DNA of 64,000 nucleotides, taken from assembly GCA_016709875.1 (NCBI GenBank), contig JADJLZ010000001.1, positions 434,001 to 498,000 of the forward strand, read 5' to 3'. Position numbers and translations under genes: made by a program. Shown in pieces: positions 37,464 to 52,813 of this stretch (position 1 is the stretch's first letter; every line of letters starts with the position of its first letter). This DNA comes from Planctomycetota bacterium (GTDB taxonomy: Bacteria; Planctomycetota; UBA1135; GCA-002686595). The notes below the pieces were generated by a model. That model was not told the DNA's origin and made no database searches. It saw nothing but the letters and a program-made list of their open reading frames with translations.

Positions 37464-40400
37464 CTACTTGTCCTTCGGATCCAGCCCCATCCCGCTGCGA
37501 TCGGGGTACGCCGGCCGCTTGGGCGGCGTGAAGGGGTGCGACTTGATCTCGCTCAGCATCTCCGCGATCGCCGCATCGAGCTGCGGATCGCCGCCGTCGA
37601 CCATCTTCGAGGGATCGTCGACCACCAGGATGTCCGGCTCGACGCCGTTGCCCTCGATCCCCCAGGTCCCGTCCTTCTCGTAGAAGGCGAAGCTCGGCAC
37701 CTCGACGTCGCCGCCGTCGATCAGGCTGGGATAGCCCGACAATCCGATCAGTCCGCCCCAGGTGCGCATGCCGATCAGCTTGCCCAGGCCCGCCTGACGG
37801 AAGTAGTAGGGGAACGCGTCGCCTCCCGAGCCCGAGAGGCCGTTGATCAGCATGCACTTGGGTCCCTGGTGCGCATCCGGCGGCCAGGGCCAGTCCTTGC
37901 CGTCGCGGCGCGCCCAGGCGTTCGTCAGCGGGCGGTTCAGGAGTTCGATGAAGCGCGTCGGGATCTGTCCGCCGGAGTTCCAGCGTTCGTCCACGATCAG
38001 CGCCTGCTTCTGCAACTGGCCCTGCCACTGGCGCACGAGGTCGTTCTGTCCGTCGAGGCCCGTCGACGGCACGTAGACGTAGCCGACCTTGCCGCCGGTC
38101 TTGTCTTCGACGTACTTGCGGTGGCCCTCGATCCAGTCGCGGTAGCGCAGATCGTGCTCGGAGCCGAGCGTCTCGACCACCACGCTGCGCGCGCTCTCGT
38201 CGCGCACAGGCTTCGCGCTCACGGTCAGCGTGACCGTCTTGCCGGCGAGGTTCTGGAAGGAGGTCCAGGGATCGAGCTTGGGATCGAGCGGAACACCGTT
38301 GACCGCGAGCAGGTAGTCGCCGGCCTTGACGTCCACGCCCGGCTGCGAGAGCGGACCGCGCGCGTCGGTGTCCCAGGCGGCACCCTCGAGGATCTTCGCG
38401 ATCTTCCAGGCGCCCGAGTCGAGCACGTAGTCGCAGCCGAGCAGACCGAGGTTCGCGTGCGGCTCCGAGTCGACGTCGCCGCCGTTGTAGTACGCGTGGC
38501 CGACGTTGAGCTCGCTGATCATCTCGCGGATGACGTACGAGAGGTCTTCGCGCGAGGCGCAGTCGGCCAGCATCGCCGCGTACTGGTCATGGACCTTCTT
38601 CCAGTCCACGTGGTGCATGTTCGGGTCGTAGAAGAAGTCGCGGTACATGCGCCAGGCGTCGTCGAAGAGCTCGCGCCATTCCGCGCGCGGGTCGATCTGC
38701 GCCAGCATGCCCGAGAGCGGCACGGCCTCGAGCTTGGTGTCGGCCTTGGCGTCGCCGATCTGCGGGCCGCCAGGCGCGAGCGCGAGCAGCTTCTTGCCGT
38801 CGGCGGAGAGCGCGAAGGCGTTGGCTTGCGCAATCTGCTTCTCCTCGGGCTTGTCGGCGCTGACGTCGATGATCTTCAGCGTGGTGGGCGAGTCGTCGCC
38901 CTGCGGCGAGCCGCGCAGGAAGAGCAGGCTGCCTGAATCGTTGACCGCGAGCTGGCCGAAGACACCGGGTTCCGTCGGGAGCAGGACCGCGCGCCGCTCG
39001 AAGCCGTCGAAGTCGATCTTCCAGGCGGGCTTGTCGTCCTTCTTGGCCTCGTCCTTCTGGTCGTCGGACTTTTCCTCGTCGCCGTCCTGCTTGGCCGTGG
39101 CGTCGTCCTTCTTCTCGTCTTTCTTGTCCTCCGCCTTCTTCTCCTCCTCCTCGTCGCTCTTGGGCGCGAAGGGCGACTTGACGTCGGTGCGCAAGGGCAC
39201 GAGCACGAGCTGGCCGGTGTTGGCGTAGATGAAGCTCTGTTCGATCTCGCCGTAGAGCGGCGAGAAGTTCCCGCGCCGGCGGAAGTAGAGGTAGTCGCCC
39301 TTGCGGTCGAAGGCCGGCTGCGCGTCGTCGAACATGCCCGAGGTGACATCGTGGCGCGTGCCGTTCTCGACCTCCCAAATCACGAGGTGCGCGTTGGTCG
39401 TGTCCGCGGCCGTCTCGCTGAAGGCGAGGAAGTGGCTGTCCTGCGACCACGAGGGCGGGAAGGAGATCAGGTCGCCCGCCCAGGGATCCTTCGAGATCGT
39501 GCGCGGCTCCCCGCCCTGCGCCGATTCGACGAAGAGCGTGCCGGTCTTGTCGCTGAAGACGATCCACTTCGAATCCGGCGACCAGCCCAAGAGGCGCCGG
39601 AACGCGTGTCCGTCGTGCGTGAGCTGCTTGGCTTCGCCGACGCCGTCCGCGGGCGCGAGGTAGATCTCGTACTCGCCGGTCGCGTCGGAGAGCCAGGCGA
39701 TCGACTTGCCGTCGGGGCTGAACGAAGGGTCGCGCTCGGCGACGCCGCTCGTGCGCGTCAGGTTGCGCGGGCTGCCTTCCTTGGCGGGCAGCGACCAGGC
39801 GTCGCCGCGGCCGCCGACCGCGAGGCGCTTGCCGGTGGGGGAGATGTCCCAGTTCGAGAGGAACTTCGACACGTCCACCTCGCGCGGCCGCAGCTTGGGC
39901 TGCGCGCCGGGGATCGTGATGTGCACGACGCTCGTCTTGCCGCTCGCGATGTCGAAGAGCGCGAGCTCCGCGCCGTGCTGGAAGATGATCTCGCCGCCGC
40001 CCGACGCGCCCGGACCGATCGAGGGCCACTTGACGTCGTGGTCGGCGTAAGTCGTGAGCTGTTTCTTCTTCAGCGTCGAAGGATCGAGCGTCCACAAGTT
40101 GAGCCGGTGGCTCGGGCCGTCGTCCGACAAGTAGTAGAGCTGCGCGCCGTTCCACATCGGCGCGGTGTCGGTGCCCTCCCAATCGGTCGCCTGCTTGGCC
40201 GCGTGCGACTGCAGGTCGAAGAGCCAGATGTCGGTCTGCATCCCGCCGCGGTAGCGCTTCCAGGTGCGGAAGTCGGCCGTGTGCGGCGTGTACGCGAGCC
40301 ACTTGCCGTCGCTCGAGATGTCGGCGAAGGCGCCGTAGGGCACGGGCAGCTTCTCGGGCATCCCGCCCTGCGGCGAGACCTGGTAGAGCAGCGTCTGCCG

Positions 40401-40859
40401 GTCCCGGCCGGCGAGGCCGTTGGAGAAGAAGAGCAGCTTGTCGGCGCTGGTCCACGCGCTGAGCGTCTCGACGCCGGGACCGTGCGTCACGCGCGTCGGA
40501 ATCCCGCCGACGGCGGGGATCGTGTACAGGTCCTTCGAGCCGTCGTAGTTGCCGACGAAGGCGATCGTCCTCCCGTCGGGGCTGAAGCGCGGCAGGAGCT
40601 CGACCCCGGCCGGGCTGGCAAGCGGAGTAGCCACGCCGCCCGCGCGCGGGACCAGCCACAGGTCGTCGGCGTAGACGAACACGATCTGCGTCGCGCTGAC
40701 CGCGGGGTAGCGCAGCATCCCGCCGTGGGGCTGGACGAAGGCGGCGGCTGCGGGGGACGCAAGCTGGGCGGCGTGGACAGCGGCCGCGGGGGTGGTGGCG
40801 GAGGGCGCGGTGGCGCAGGCGAGGACGCAGGTCGTGAGAAGGAGCATTCCGGTCTTCAT
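37464..40859 (-). CDS. tricorn-like S41 protease with propeller and PDZ domains, lipoprotein
   Basis: This 1131-aa protein begins with a lipoprotein-type signal (MLLLTTCVLACATAPS). A WD40/PD40 propeller region follows (about 45-570, repeated FSPDGRTIAFVG, SPDGKSIAWLSD). Then comes an acidic/basic low-complexity linker (39000-39165, alternating E/K/D), a tricorn C1-like helical domain with FYDPNMHHVDW, a PDZ domain (VKAGDYLLAVNGVPLDP) and the S41 core with the nucleophile region NGLSGSGGDAFPYYF. Tricorn-like proteases degrade peptides. The start at 40859 gives the signal directly; Mets at 40877 and 40931 are possible. Confidence 0.88.
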   Translation of the reverse strand: MKTGMLLLTTCVLACATAPSATTPAAAVHAAQLASPAAAAFVQPHGGMLRYPAVSATQIVFVYADDLWLVPRAGGVATPLASPAGVELLPRFSPDGRTIAFVGNYDGSKDLYTIPAVGGIPTRVTHGPGVETLSAWTSADKLLFFSNGLAGRDRQTLLYQVSPQGGMPEKLPVPYGAFADISSDGKWLAYTPHTADFRTWKRYRGGMQTDIWLFDLQSHAAKQATDWEGTDTAPMWNGAQLYYLSDDGPSHRLNLWTLDPSTLKKKQLTTYADHDVKWPSIGPGASGGGEIIFQHGAELALFDIASGKTSVVHITIPGAQPKLRPREVDVSKFLSNWDISPTGKRLAVGGRGDAWSLPAKEGSPRNLTRTSGVAERDPSFSPDGKSIAWLSDATGEYEIYLAPADGVGEAKQLTHDGHAFRRLLGWSPDSKWIVFSDKTGTLFVESAQGGEPRTISKDPWAGDLISFPPSWSQDSHFLAFSETAADTTNAHLVIWEVENGTRHDVTSGMFDDAQPAFDRKGDYLYFRRRGNFSPLYGEIEQSFIYANTGQLVLVPLRTDVKSPFAPKSDEEEEKKAEDKKDEKKDDATAKQDGDEEKSDDQKDEAKKDDKPAWKIDFDGFERRAVLLPTEPGVFGQLAVNDSGSLLFLRGSPQGDDSPTTLKIIDVSADKPEEKQIAQANAFALSADGKKLLALAPGGPQIGDAKADTKLEAVPLSGMLAQIDPRAEWRELFDDAWRMYRDFFYDPNMHHVDWKKVHDQYAAMLADCASREDLSYVIREMISELNVGHAYYNGGDVDSEPHANLGLLGCDYVLDSGAWKIAKILEGAAWDTDARGPLSQPGVDVKAGDYLLAVNGVPLDPKLDPWTSFQNLAGKTVTLTVSAKPVRDESARSVVVETLGSEHDLRYRDWIEGHRKYVEDKTGGKVGYVYVPSTGLDGQNDLVRQWQGQLQKQALIVDERWNSGGQIPTRFIELLNRPLTNAWARRDGKDWPWPPDAHQGPKCMLINGLSGSGGDAFPYYFRQAGLGKLIGMRTWGGLIGLSGYPSLIDGGDVEVPSFAFYEKDGTWGIEGNGVEPDILVVDDPSKMVDGGDPQLDAAIAEMLSEIKSHPFTPPKRPAYPDRSGMGLDPKDK

Positions 40860-41089
40860 GGGTTGGGGACGGCTCATGGGGGGCGGGACTGTATCCGCGC
40901 GCCTTGCGCGATGAGTGTCGCGGGATTGCAAGGAATGAATGCACGCCGAACCCCTTCCCGCCCTTCCCCACCTCGCGCTAGAGTGGCGGGGCTCGACTCA
41001 TGTCATCGTGGCCGGGATGTGTCCCTCGCTTGGACACGCCCCGGCAGGCCCCATCCCCAGCCTCAACCCCGAATCCCGCTTCCCACGGT
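40860..41089. promoter_or_regulatory. divergent control region between tricorn-like and uvrA genes
   Basis: This 230-base gap separates two divergent starts. It holds an inverted repeat GTGTCC-N7-GGACAC at about 41019-41037 and a possible -10 box TAGAGT near 40979. No match to a LexA box was recognised. The inverted repeat is short and may be chance, but its position just before uvrA makes it a candidate operator. Confidence 0.3.
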
Positions 41090-46830
<5,741 letters not shown>

Positions 46831-46834
<4 letters not shown>

Positions 46835-48600
46835 TCCGGCCCGACAACCCGCTGATCGTGCAGAGCGACCGCTCGCTGATGTTGCACACGGTGCGCGCGC
46901 TGGTCGACGCCTCCGGGCGGCCTGTCAAGGACGAACACGGCCGCCCGCAGACCGAGGAGCACCCGCGCTACGCCGAGGCGCGCGACCAGCTGGCGCTCTT
47001 CGCCGAGCTCGAGAAGAGCCCCGACTACCTGCACACCTACCGCATCACGCCGATCTCGATCTGGAACGCGGCCGCGATCGGCATGACCGCCCAGCGCATC
47101 GCCGAGATCCTCGACGAGCTCTCGTGCGTGCCCGTGCCGCGCAACGTGCTGCAGGAGGTCGGCTCGTGGATCGGGCGCTACGGCCAGCTGCGCATCGAGC
47201 GCGTCGCCGGCTCCGACGAGCGCTTCGAGCTGGTCACGAACGACCCCGACGCGCTGGCCGACGTGCTCGGTCACGAGGCGATCCGCAAGCTCGTCGTGCG
47301 CGAGGAGGGCCGCGTGTATCTCACACCGCTCTCGCGCGGGACGATCAAGCAGGCGCTGATCAAGATCGGCTATCCGGTCGACGACCGCGGCGGCTATCTC
47401 GTCGGGGACAAGCTCGGCATCGAGCTGCGCGACCCGACGCGCACGGGCCGGCCCTTCGGCCTGCGCGGCTACCAGTCGAGCGCGGCCAAGGCCTTCCACG
47501 CCGACGGTGGCGTCGGCGGCGGAAACGGCGTGATCGTGCTGCCCTGCGGCGCGGGCAAGACCGTCGTCGCGTTGGGTGTGATGAGCCTGGTGGGCGAGAA
47601 GACGCTGGTGCTCACGACCAACACGGTCGCGGTGCGGCAGTGGCGCGAGGAACTGCTCGACAAGACCAACCTGCGCCCCGACCAGGTCGGCGAGTACACC
47701 GGCGACGAGAAGAGCGTCTGCCCGGTCACGATCTCGACCTACCAGATGCTCACCTGGCGGCGCTCGAAGTCGGGCGAGTTCGAGCACTTCAAGCTCTTCT
47801 CGCGCGAGAACTGGGGCCTGGTGGTGTACGACGAGGTGCACCTCTTGCCGGCGCCCGTGTTCCGCGTCACGGCCGACCTGCAGGCGCGTCGGCGCCTGGG
47901 CCTGACCGCGACGCTGGTGCGCGAGGACGGCAAGGAGGACGAGGTCTTCTGTCTGATCGGGCCCAAACGCTTCGACGTGCCCTGGAAGGTGCTCGAGGGC
48001 CAGGGCTTCATCGCGCCCGCGACCTGCGTCGAGGTGCGCGTGCCGCTCGAACCCACGCTGCGCTCGATCTACGCCTCTGCCGACGCGCGCGGCAAGTTCC
48101 GCATCGCGAGCGAGAATCCGGCCAAGCTGCCGGTGATCGACAAGCTCGTCGCGCGCCACGCCGGCGCGCACGTGCTCGTGATCGGCCAGTACCTCGACCA
48201 GCTGCACGCGCTCTCGCGCCATCTTGCGGCGCCGCTGATCACCGGCAAGACGCCCACGGCCGAGCGCGAGAAGCTCTACGCGGCCTTCAAGACCGGCGAG
48301 ATCCCGCTGCTGGTCGTCTCCAAGGTCGGCAACTTCGCCATCGACCTGCCCGACGCGAACGTCGCGATCCAGATCTCGGGCACCTTCGGCTCGCGCCAGG
48401 AGGAAGCGCAGCGCCTCGGGCGCGTGCTGCGCCCGAAATCCGACGGTTCGGGAGCCGTCTTCTATTCGGTCGTCACGCTCGGGACGCGCGACCAGGACTT
48501 CGCGCAGAAGCGACAGCTGTTCCTTACCGAGCAGGGCTACGCCTACGAGATCGTCGAGAGCCAGGGGCTCGATTCCAAGCCACAGACCAGGACTCCATGA
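46831..48600 (+). CDS. XPB-type DEAD/DEAH DNA helicase
   Basis: This 589-aa superfamily 2 helicase has an N-terminal damage-recognition-like region (1-200, YRITPISIWNAAAIGMTAQR). Walker A is LPCGAGKTVVALG, the DEAH box is YDEVHLLPA, motif III is LGLTATLVREDGKEDE, and motif VI is RQEEAQRLGRVLRP. This matches bacterial and archaeal XPB, which opens DNA in repair and, in eukaryotes, in transcription. The LTATLVRED string is typical of XPB. Its start overlaps the uvrA stop and its end overlaps the next start, so all three genes are coupled. Confidence 0.9.
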
Positions 48601-50483
48601 CGCAGGGTGAGCACGAAAAGAACGGCAAGCAGCCGTCCGAGACGAACGGGCAAGTCCGCAGCGCGCGCACGCGCGCGTCCGAGGCGATCGCTGCGCTCAA
48701 GGAGGGCGATCTCCCCGAGCTCTACCGCTTCTGGTCCGGCCAGCGCGGCGCACGCGTCCCCGATGACCGCGAGCTCCTGCGCCGGCAGGTGCTCGAGTGG
48801 ATGAACGACGCGCGCATCGTGACCGAGCGCGTGGCCGAACTCGGCAAGCGCATGCAGGCCGTGCTCGAGCACCACCTGGACGCGCCGCGTTACCAGTGCA
48901 GCTTCCCCGAGCTGGTCAACGCACGCTCGCTCTCGTACCTCTCGAGCTACGACCTCGAGGCGACGCTGCAGGCTCTGCAGCGCCATGCGTTGGTGGTCGA
49001 GAGCCGCAGCCAGGCCGCGCTGGAGTACGGCGTGCGCGCCTTCTCGGTGCCGGCCGACCTGGGCGACGCGCTCGTGCGCTCGCGCCGCGCGCGGCGGCGC
49101 GGCGTGATCGACATCTTCAGCCTGCGCGGCTACCTCGACCGGCTCTACGACGATCCGGCGCGCGCGGCGCGCACGCCGCCCTCGCGCCAGCGCGAGCTCT
49201 ACAAGATGTACGTCAACGATGCTGCGGCCGTAGCGCGCGTCGAGCGTCTGCCGCCCGAGCTGCGCGCGCTGGTCGAGAAGGCCGTGATGGAGTTCGGCGG
49301 CATCCTCCCCAAGAGCCTCTACGAGCGCATGGACACGACCCAGGAATGGGGCGGCCGGCGCTGGGGCCACGTGCTCGAGGAGTCGCTGGTCGGCACCGTC
49401 GAGCGTCTCGACCTCTCGCGCCAGGGCATCCAGCACAACGACGAGACGCTGCTGGTCTTCAACGAGGTCGCGGTGGCGTGGCTGAAGCGTGTCGCCGTGC
49501 CGGGCGACCCCGACCGGCCCCACGACGAGGCCGCGCTGGGCGTGGATCTCGTCTCGAACATCTCGCGCTTCCTGGGCTTCATCCTGGACCACAACGTGCG
49601 CTTCACCGTGCGCGGCGACATCTTCAAGACGACCGAGAAGCGCCTGCTCGAGGAGCTGATCCCCAACCCCGGCCGCGAACTCTCGCGCACCGAGGTGCTC
49701 GACTTCATCTACGCCTTCGCGCGCCACGAGCGCATCATCGAGTCCACCGGCGAGCGCACCTTCGCGCTCACCGCGCACGGCCGAGACTGGGAGAGCCAGA
49801 GCCTGGAGCAGAAGCTGCGCTCGCTGCTCGACTACGCGATCGAGGAGCGCGCGCAGCCGGGCGAGCCCTTCCACCAGGTGCGCATGCGCCACATCCTGAT
49901 GCGTCTTTTGAAGCGCATCGAGCCGGGCGTGTGGTACGACCTGATGTACGGGCCCTTCCTGGCACGCAACACCTACCTGTGCAGCCTGGACGAACTCGAG
50001 GTCGAGTCGCACTTCGGCGCGCGCCTCTCCGCCGGCCAGTACGTGCCGCACGAGGACGTGCAGCGCATGGCCTGGAACATCGTCAGCTGGGTGCGCCATC
50101 GGCTGTACCTGCTCGGCATCGTCGACCTGGGCTACGACAAACCCGGCCGGCCGGTCGCGATGCGGCTGACGCGCATCGGTGCGCGGCTCCTGGGCGTCAC
50201 CGACGACGCGCCCGAGGGCGAGCCGCGCGTGGGAACGCTGGTCGTGACGCCCGACTTCGAGGTGGTGCTCTTCCCGACCGGCGACGATGCGGAGCTGGTC
50301 CACGACCTGGACCGTTTCTGCAAGCGCGGCGCGGGCGGCGCCGTGATGCACTTCCGCATCGACGAGCGCTCGGTGCACCGTGCGCTCTCCGAAGGCATGT
50401 TCCTGCGCCGCATCCTGAACACGCTCGAGCTGCACTCGCGCACGCCCGTGCCGCAGAACGTGCTCTACTCGATCCGCGACTGA
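48597..50483 (+). CDS. helicase-associated (XPB/Ssl2-like) protein, ends at a suspicious TGA
   Basis: This 628-aa protein belongs to the helicase-C-3/XPB-associated type that commonly lies beside bacterial XPB. Features are an N-terminal helical part, winged-helix-like segments (FGGILPKSLYERM, ELSRTEVLDFIYAFARHERI) and a C-terminal region with TLVVTPDFEVVLFPTGDDAE and TPVPQNVLYSIRD. It starts at ATGA with the helicase stop. The frame stops with TGA at 50481-50483 and then continues open in the same frame to 50702 with family-like tail sequence. A tryptophan codon mutated to TGA, a sequencing error or recoding would restore a 702-aa protein. Confidence 0.82.
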   Translation: MTQGEHEKNGKQPSETNGQVRSARTRASEAIAALKEGDLPELYRFWSGQRGARVPDDRELLRRQVLEWMNDARIVTERVAELGKRMQAVLEHHLDAPRYQCSFPELVNARSLSYLSSYDLEATLQALQRHALVVESRSQAALEYGVRAFSVPADLGDALVRSRRARRRGVIDIFSLRGYLDRLYDDPARAARTPPSRQRELYKMYVNDAAAVARVERLPPELRALVEKAVMEFGGILPKSLYERMDTTQEWGGRRWGHVLEESLVGTVERLDLSRQGIQHNDETLLVFNEVAVAWLKRVAVPGDPDRPHDEAALGVDLVSNISRFLGFILDHNVRFTVRGDIFKTTEKRLLEELIPNPGRELSRTEVLDFIYAFARHERIIESTGERTFALTAHGRDWESQSLEQKLRSLLDYAIEERAQPGEPFHQVRMRHILMRLLKRIEPGVWYDLMYGPFLARNTYLCSLDELEVESHFGARLSAGQYVPHEDVQRMAWNIVSWVRHRLYLLGIVDLGYDKPGRPVAMRLTRIGARLLGVTDDAPEGEPRVGTLVVTPDFEVVLFPTGDDAELVHDLDRFCKRGAGGAVMHFRIDERSVHRALSEGMFLRRILNTLELHSRTPVPQNVLYSIRD

Positions 50484-50501
50484 GCGCAGCAGGCCGGGCT
50501 G

Positions 50502-50702
50502 ATGCAGCTGGGCAGCGATTACGTGGTGCGCGCGGAGGATCCCGAGCTCTTGAAGCGCTTCCAGGCCGATCCGGGCGTCAAGCCGCTGGTCGGGGGCGCG
50601 CTGACCGAGCGCGCGCTGCGCATGAAGCCCGGCTCGACCCTGCGGCGCCTGCAGTCGCTCTTGCGCGATCTGGGCTGGCTGGTGGAACTCGACGAGGCCT
50701 GA
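50502..50702 (+). CDS. continuation of the helicase-associated protein (66 aa)
   Basis: The peptide MQLGSDYVVRAEDPELLKRF, continuing to LRRLQSLLRDLGWLVELDEA, resembles the extreme C-terminus of XPB-associated proteins (VLRAEDPELL...L..LG). It lies in the same frame as the upstream gene, separated by a TGA and six codons (AQQAGL). It is therefore better read as the detached end of that gene than as an independent small protein, though the ATG at 50502 could allow separate translation. Confidence 0.65.
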   Translation: MQLGSDYVVRAEDPELLKRFQADPGVKPLVGGALTERALRMKPGSTLRRLQSLLRDLGWLVELDEA

Positions 50703-50706
50703 CCCC

Positions 50707-51324
50707 GTGTTCGCTCTGCCGCCGCTCGTCGCACTCTCGCCCGGGAACCTGAATGCGCAGGCGGCGGGGGAGTTCCTCGCGCGCGTCGAACGGGCGGTCG
50801 CGGGCGGTCTGGAGTGCGTGCTGTTGCGCGAGCACGAGCTCTCCGAGCGCGCCTTCCTCGAACTCGGGGCGCAGCTGCGCCGGCGCGTGCGTCACCTGAT
50901 CGTGCACGACCGCGTGCACCTTGCGCGCCTGCTCGAGGCCGACGCCGTGCAGCTGGGCTTCCGCTCGCTTCCGCCGCGCGAGGCGCGCGCGCTGCTCGGC
51001 GAGGGCCTGCCGATCGGTTTCTCGGCCCACGCGCACGACGCGCCGGAGGCGCGCGCGGGCGCGGACTTCCTGCTCGTCGGGCCGGTGCTGCGCACGCCCT
51101 CGAAGGAGGGCCTGCTCGAGCCGCTGCAGTTTGAGGGCTTGGCGCGCGAACTCGAGCGCGACCGCCGTCCGGCGTGGGCCCTGGGCGGCCTGCGGCCCGA
51201 ACACGCGGCGCAAGTGCGCGAGCGCGGGGCGCAGGGGATGGCCGTGCTCGCGGGCGTGCTCGGGAGCGCCGATCCCCAGATCGCCGCGCGCGCGTATCTG
51301 GACGCCTGGGAGCGCGCGCGCTAG
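50707..51324 (+). CDS. thiamine phosphate synthase-like (ThiE/TenI) protein
   Basis: This 205-aa TIM-barrel protein has HDRVHLARLLEADAVQLGFR, GFSAHAHDAPEA and the phosphate-binding end DFLLVGPVLRTPSKEG, all in the ThiE/TenI pattern. ThiE joins the pyrimidine and thiazole parts of thiamine. It is close to thiL, which supports a thiamine role. TenI-type paralogues lack synthase activity, and the typical ThiE GxGGI is replaced by ALGGL, so the symbol is withheld. The GTG start at 50707 lies 4 bases after the preceding stop. Confidence 0.8.
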   Translation: MFALPPLVALSPGNLNAQAAGEFLARVERAVAGGLECVLLREHELSERAFLELGAQLRRRVRHLIVHDRVHLARLLEADAVQLGFRSLPPREARALLGEGLPIGFSAHAHDAPEARAGADFLLVGPVLRTPSKEGLLEPLQFEGLARELERDRRPAWALGGLRPEHAAQVRERGAQGMAVLAGVLGSADPQIAARAYLDAWERAR

Positions 51325-51333
51325 ACCACTGCG

Positions 51334-52245
51334 ATGAGTTGGGACGAAGACAGTCTGCACCGCTGGCTCGCGCGCGGTCCCGCGCCGCGCGGGCTCTCGG
51401 GCAGCCGCGGACACGATGCGGCGGTGCTGCGCGCCCTGCGCGGCCGTCCGGTCGTGTGCGTCGACAGTTGCATCGAAGGTGTGCATTTCGAGCGCGGCGC
51501 GGACACGCGCCTTGTCGGCGGCAAGGCGGCGCGGCGCGCGCTCTCGGACCTCGCGGCGACCGGCGCGCGACCGCGCGCGCTGCTGCTCGCCCTCTCGGCG
51601 CCACGCACGGCCAGCGAAACACGGCTGCGTGCGCTGATCCAGGGCGTGCGCGGCGCGGCGCGGCGCGCGGGCGCGGATCTGGTTGGTGGCGATCTGGCCT
51701 GCTGCCGCGGGCCGCTGCATCTCTCGGTCAGCGCGTTGGGCGAGTACGAGTTCGCGGGCACACCGCCGGGCCGCGCGCGCGCTCGAGCGGGCGACCTGCT
51801 GCTCGTCAGCGGCCCGCTCGGGGGCAGCCGGCTCGGCCGCCACCTGCGTTTCACGCCGCGCTTCGCCGAGGGCCGCTTCCTCGCGCAGCAGGGCGCGCAC
51901 GCGCTGATGGACATCAGCGACGGCCTGGCCTGGGACCTCTTCCGCCTGGCGCGCACCGCCGGTGTCGCGATCGAACTCGAACTCGAGTGCGTACCGCTGC
52001 ACCGCGACGCGCGACGACGCGCGGGCTCCGCGCTCGACCACGCGCTGCACGACGGCGAGGACCACGAGCTCGTTGCCTGCATCGCGCCCGCGCGCTGGAA
52101 GCGCTGCGCGGCGCGCGCACGGCGGCGCTTTCCCAGGATGCGCGTCGTCGGACGCGTGCTCGCGGGCGAGGGATTGCTGCTGCGCGACGTGCGCGGCGCG
52201 ACGCGGCGCTGGAAGCGCGGCGAGGGAGGCTGGTCACATGGCTGA
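51334..52245 (+). CDS. thiL: thiamine-monophosphate kinase
   Basis: This 303-aa protein shows the ThiL/PurM-like fold: GHDAAVL (metal site), VDSCIEGVHF, LSDLAATGARPRALLLALS, VGGDLACCRGPLHLSVSALG and MDISDGLAWDLFRLA, with a C-terminal DGEDHELVACI. It phosphorylates thiamine monophosphate to the active diphosphate, the cofactor of the E1 enzyme at 17933. Its end overlaps the tsaE start by 8 bases. Confidence 0.87.
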   Translation: MSWDEDSLHRWLARGPAPRGLSGSRGHDAAVLRALRGRPVVCVDSCIEGVHFERGADTRLVGGKAARRALSDLAATGARPRALLLALSAPRTASETRLRALIQGVRGAARRAGADLVGGDLACCRGPLHLSVSALGEYEFAGTPPGRARARAGDLLLVSGPLGGSRLGRHLRFTPRFAEGRFLAQQGAHALMDISDGLAWDLFRLARTAGVAIELELECVPLHRDARRRAGSALDHALHDGEDHELVACIAPARWKRCAARARRRFPRMRVVGRVLAGEGLLLRDVRGATRRWKRGEGGWSHG

Positions 52246-52747
52246 TCCTGGACGCAGCTTCCTCGCGCACACGCCCGAGGCGACCGAGGCGCTCGGATAC
52301 TGGCTGGGCGAGCGCGTTGGCGCGGGCAGCGTGCTCGCGCTCGACGGTGAGCTCGGGGCGGGCAAGACGACCTTCGTGCGCGCGCTGGCTCGCGGCCTGG
52401 GGGTCGCCGGGCCCGTGACGAGCCCGACCTACGCGCTGCTGCAGACCTACCCGGGCCGGCTCGAACTCGCGCACTTCGACGCCTGGATGGAGCGGCGCGA
52501 GCGTTCCTTCCTCGCCGAGGGCGGCTGGGAGTGGCTGGGCGCCGAGGGCGTGGCGGTGGTCGAGTGGGCCGAGCGCGTGAGCGAGTGGCTGCCCGAGGAG
52601 CGCCTTGCGATCGAATTCGCGCACCGAGGCGCGGAAGCGCGCAGCCTGCGTCTGCGCGTGCTCGGCGACGGCCCGAGGGCGCGCGCGCTGGCGGAACTCG
52701 TGGCTGCGATCCCTGCGCGCGAGGGTTTGGAGGAAAGCACCGAGTAG
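52238..52747 (+). CDS. tsaE: tRNA threonylcarbamoyladenosine biosynthesis ATPase
   Basis: This 169-aa P-loop protein has GELGAGKTTFVRALARGLG (Walker A), TSPTYALLQTYPG and HFDAWM (Walker B side), and VVEWAERVSEWLP, all diagnostic for TsaE. TsaE drives the TsaBD complex that makes t6A in tRNA. GAGGGAGG lies 8 bases before the ATG at 52238, inside the end of thiL. Confidence 0.9.
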   Translation: MADPGRSFLAHTPEATEALGYWLGERVGAGSVLALDGELGAGKTTFVRALARGLGVAGPVTSPTYALLQTYPGRLELAHFDAWMERRERSFLAEGGWEWLGAEGVAVVEWAERVSEWLPEERLAIEFAHRGAEARSLRLRVLGDGPRARALAELVAAIPAREGLEESTE

Positions 52748-52813
52748 GGGCCGCGCAAGAAGGGCTTCGGCATGTGGCTTGCACCCCCTCCGGTCCTCTA
52801 TCCTCTCCCCTCG

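Noticed and set aside
41019..41037. GTGTCC-N7-GGACAC as a LexA/SOS box before uvrA
   Set aside because: It does not match a known LexA consensus and is short enough to be chance; kept only as a weak operator candidate.
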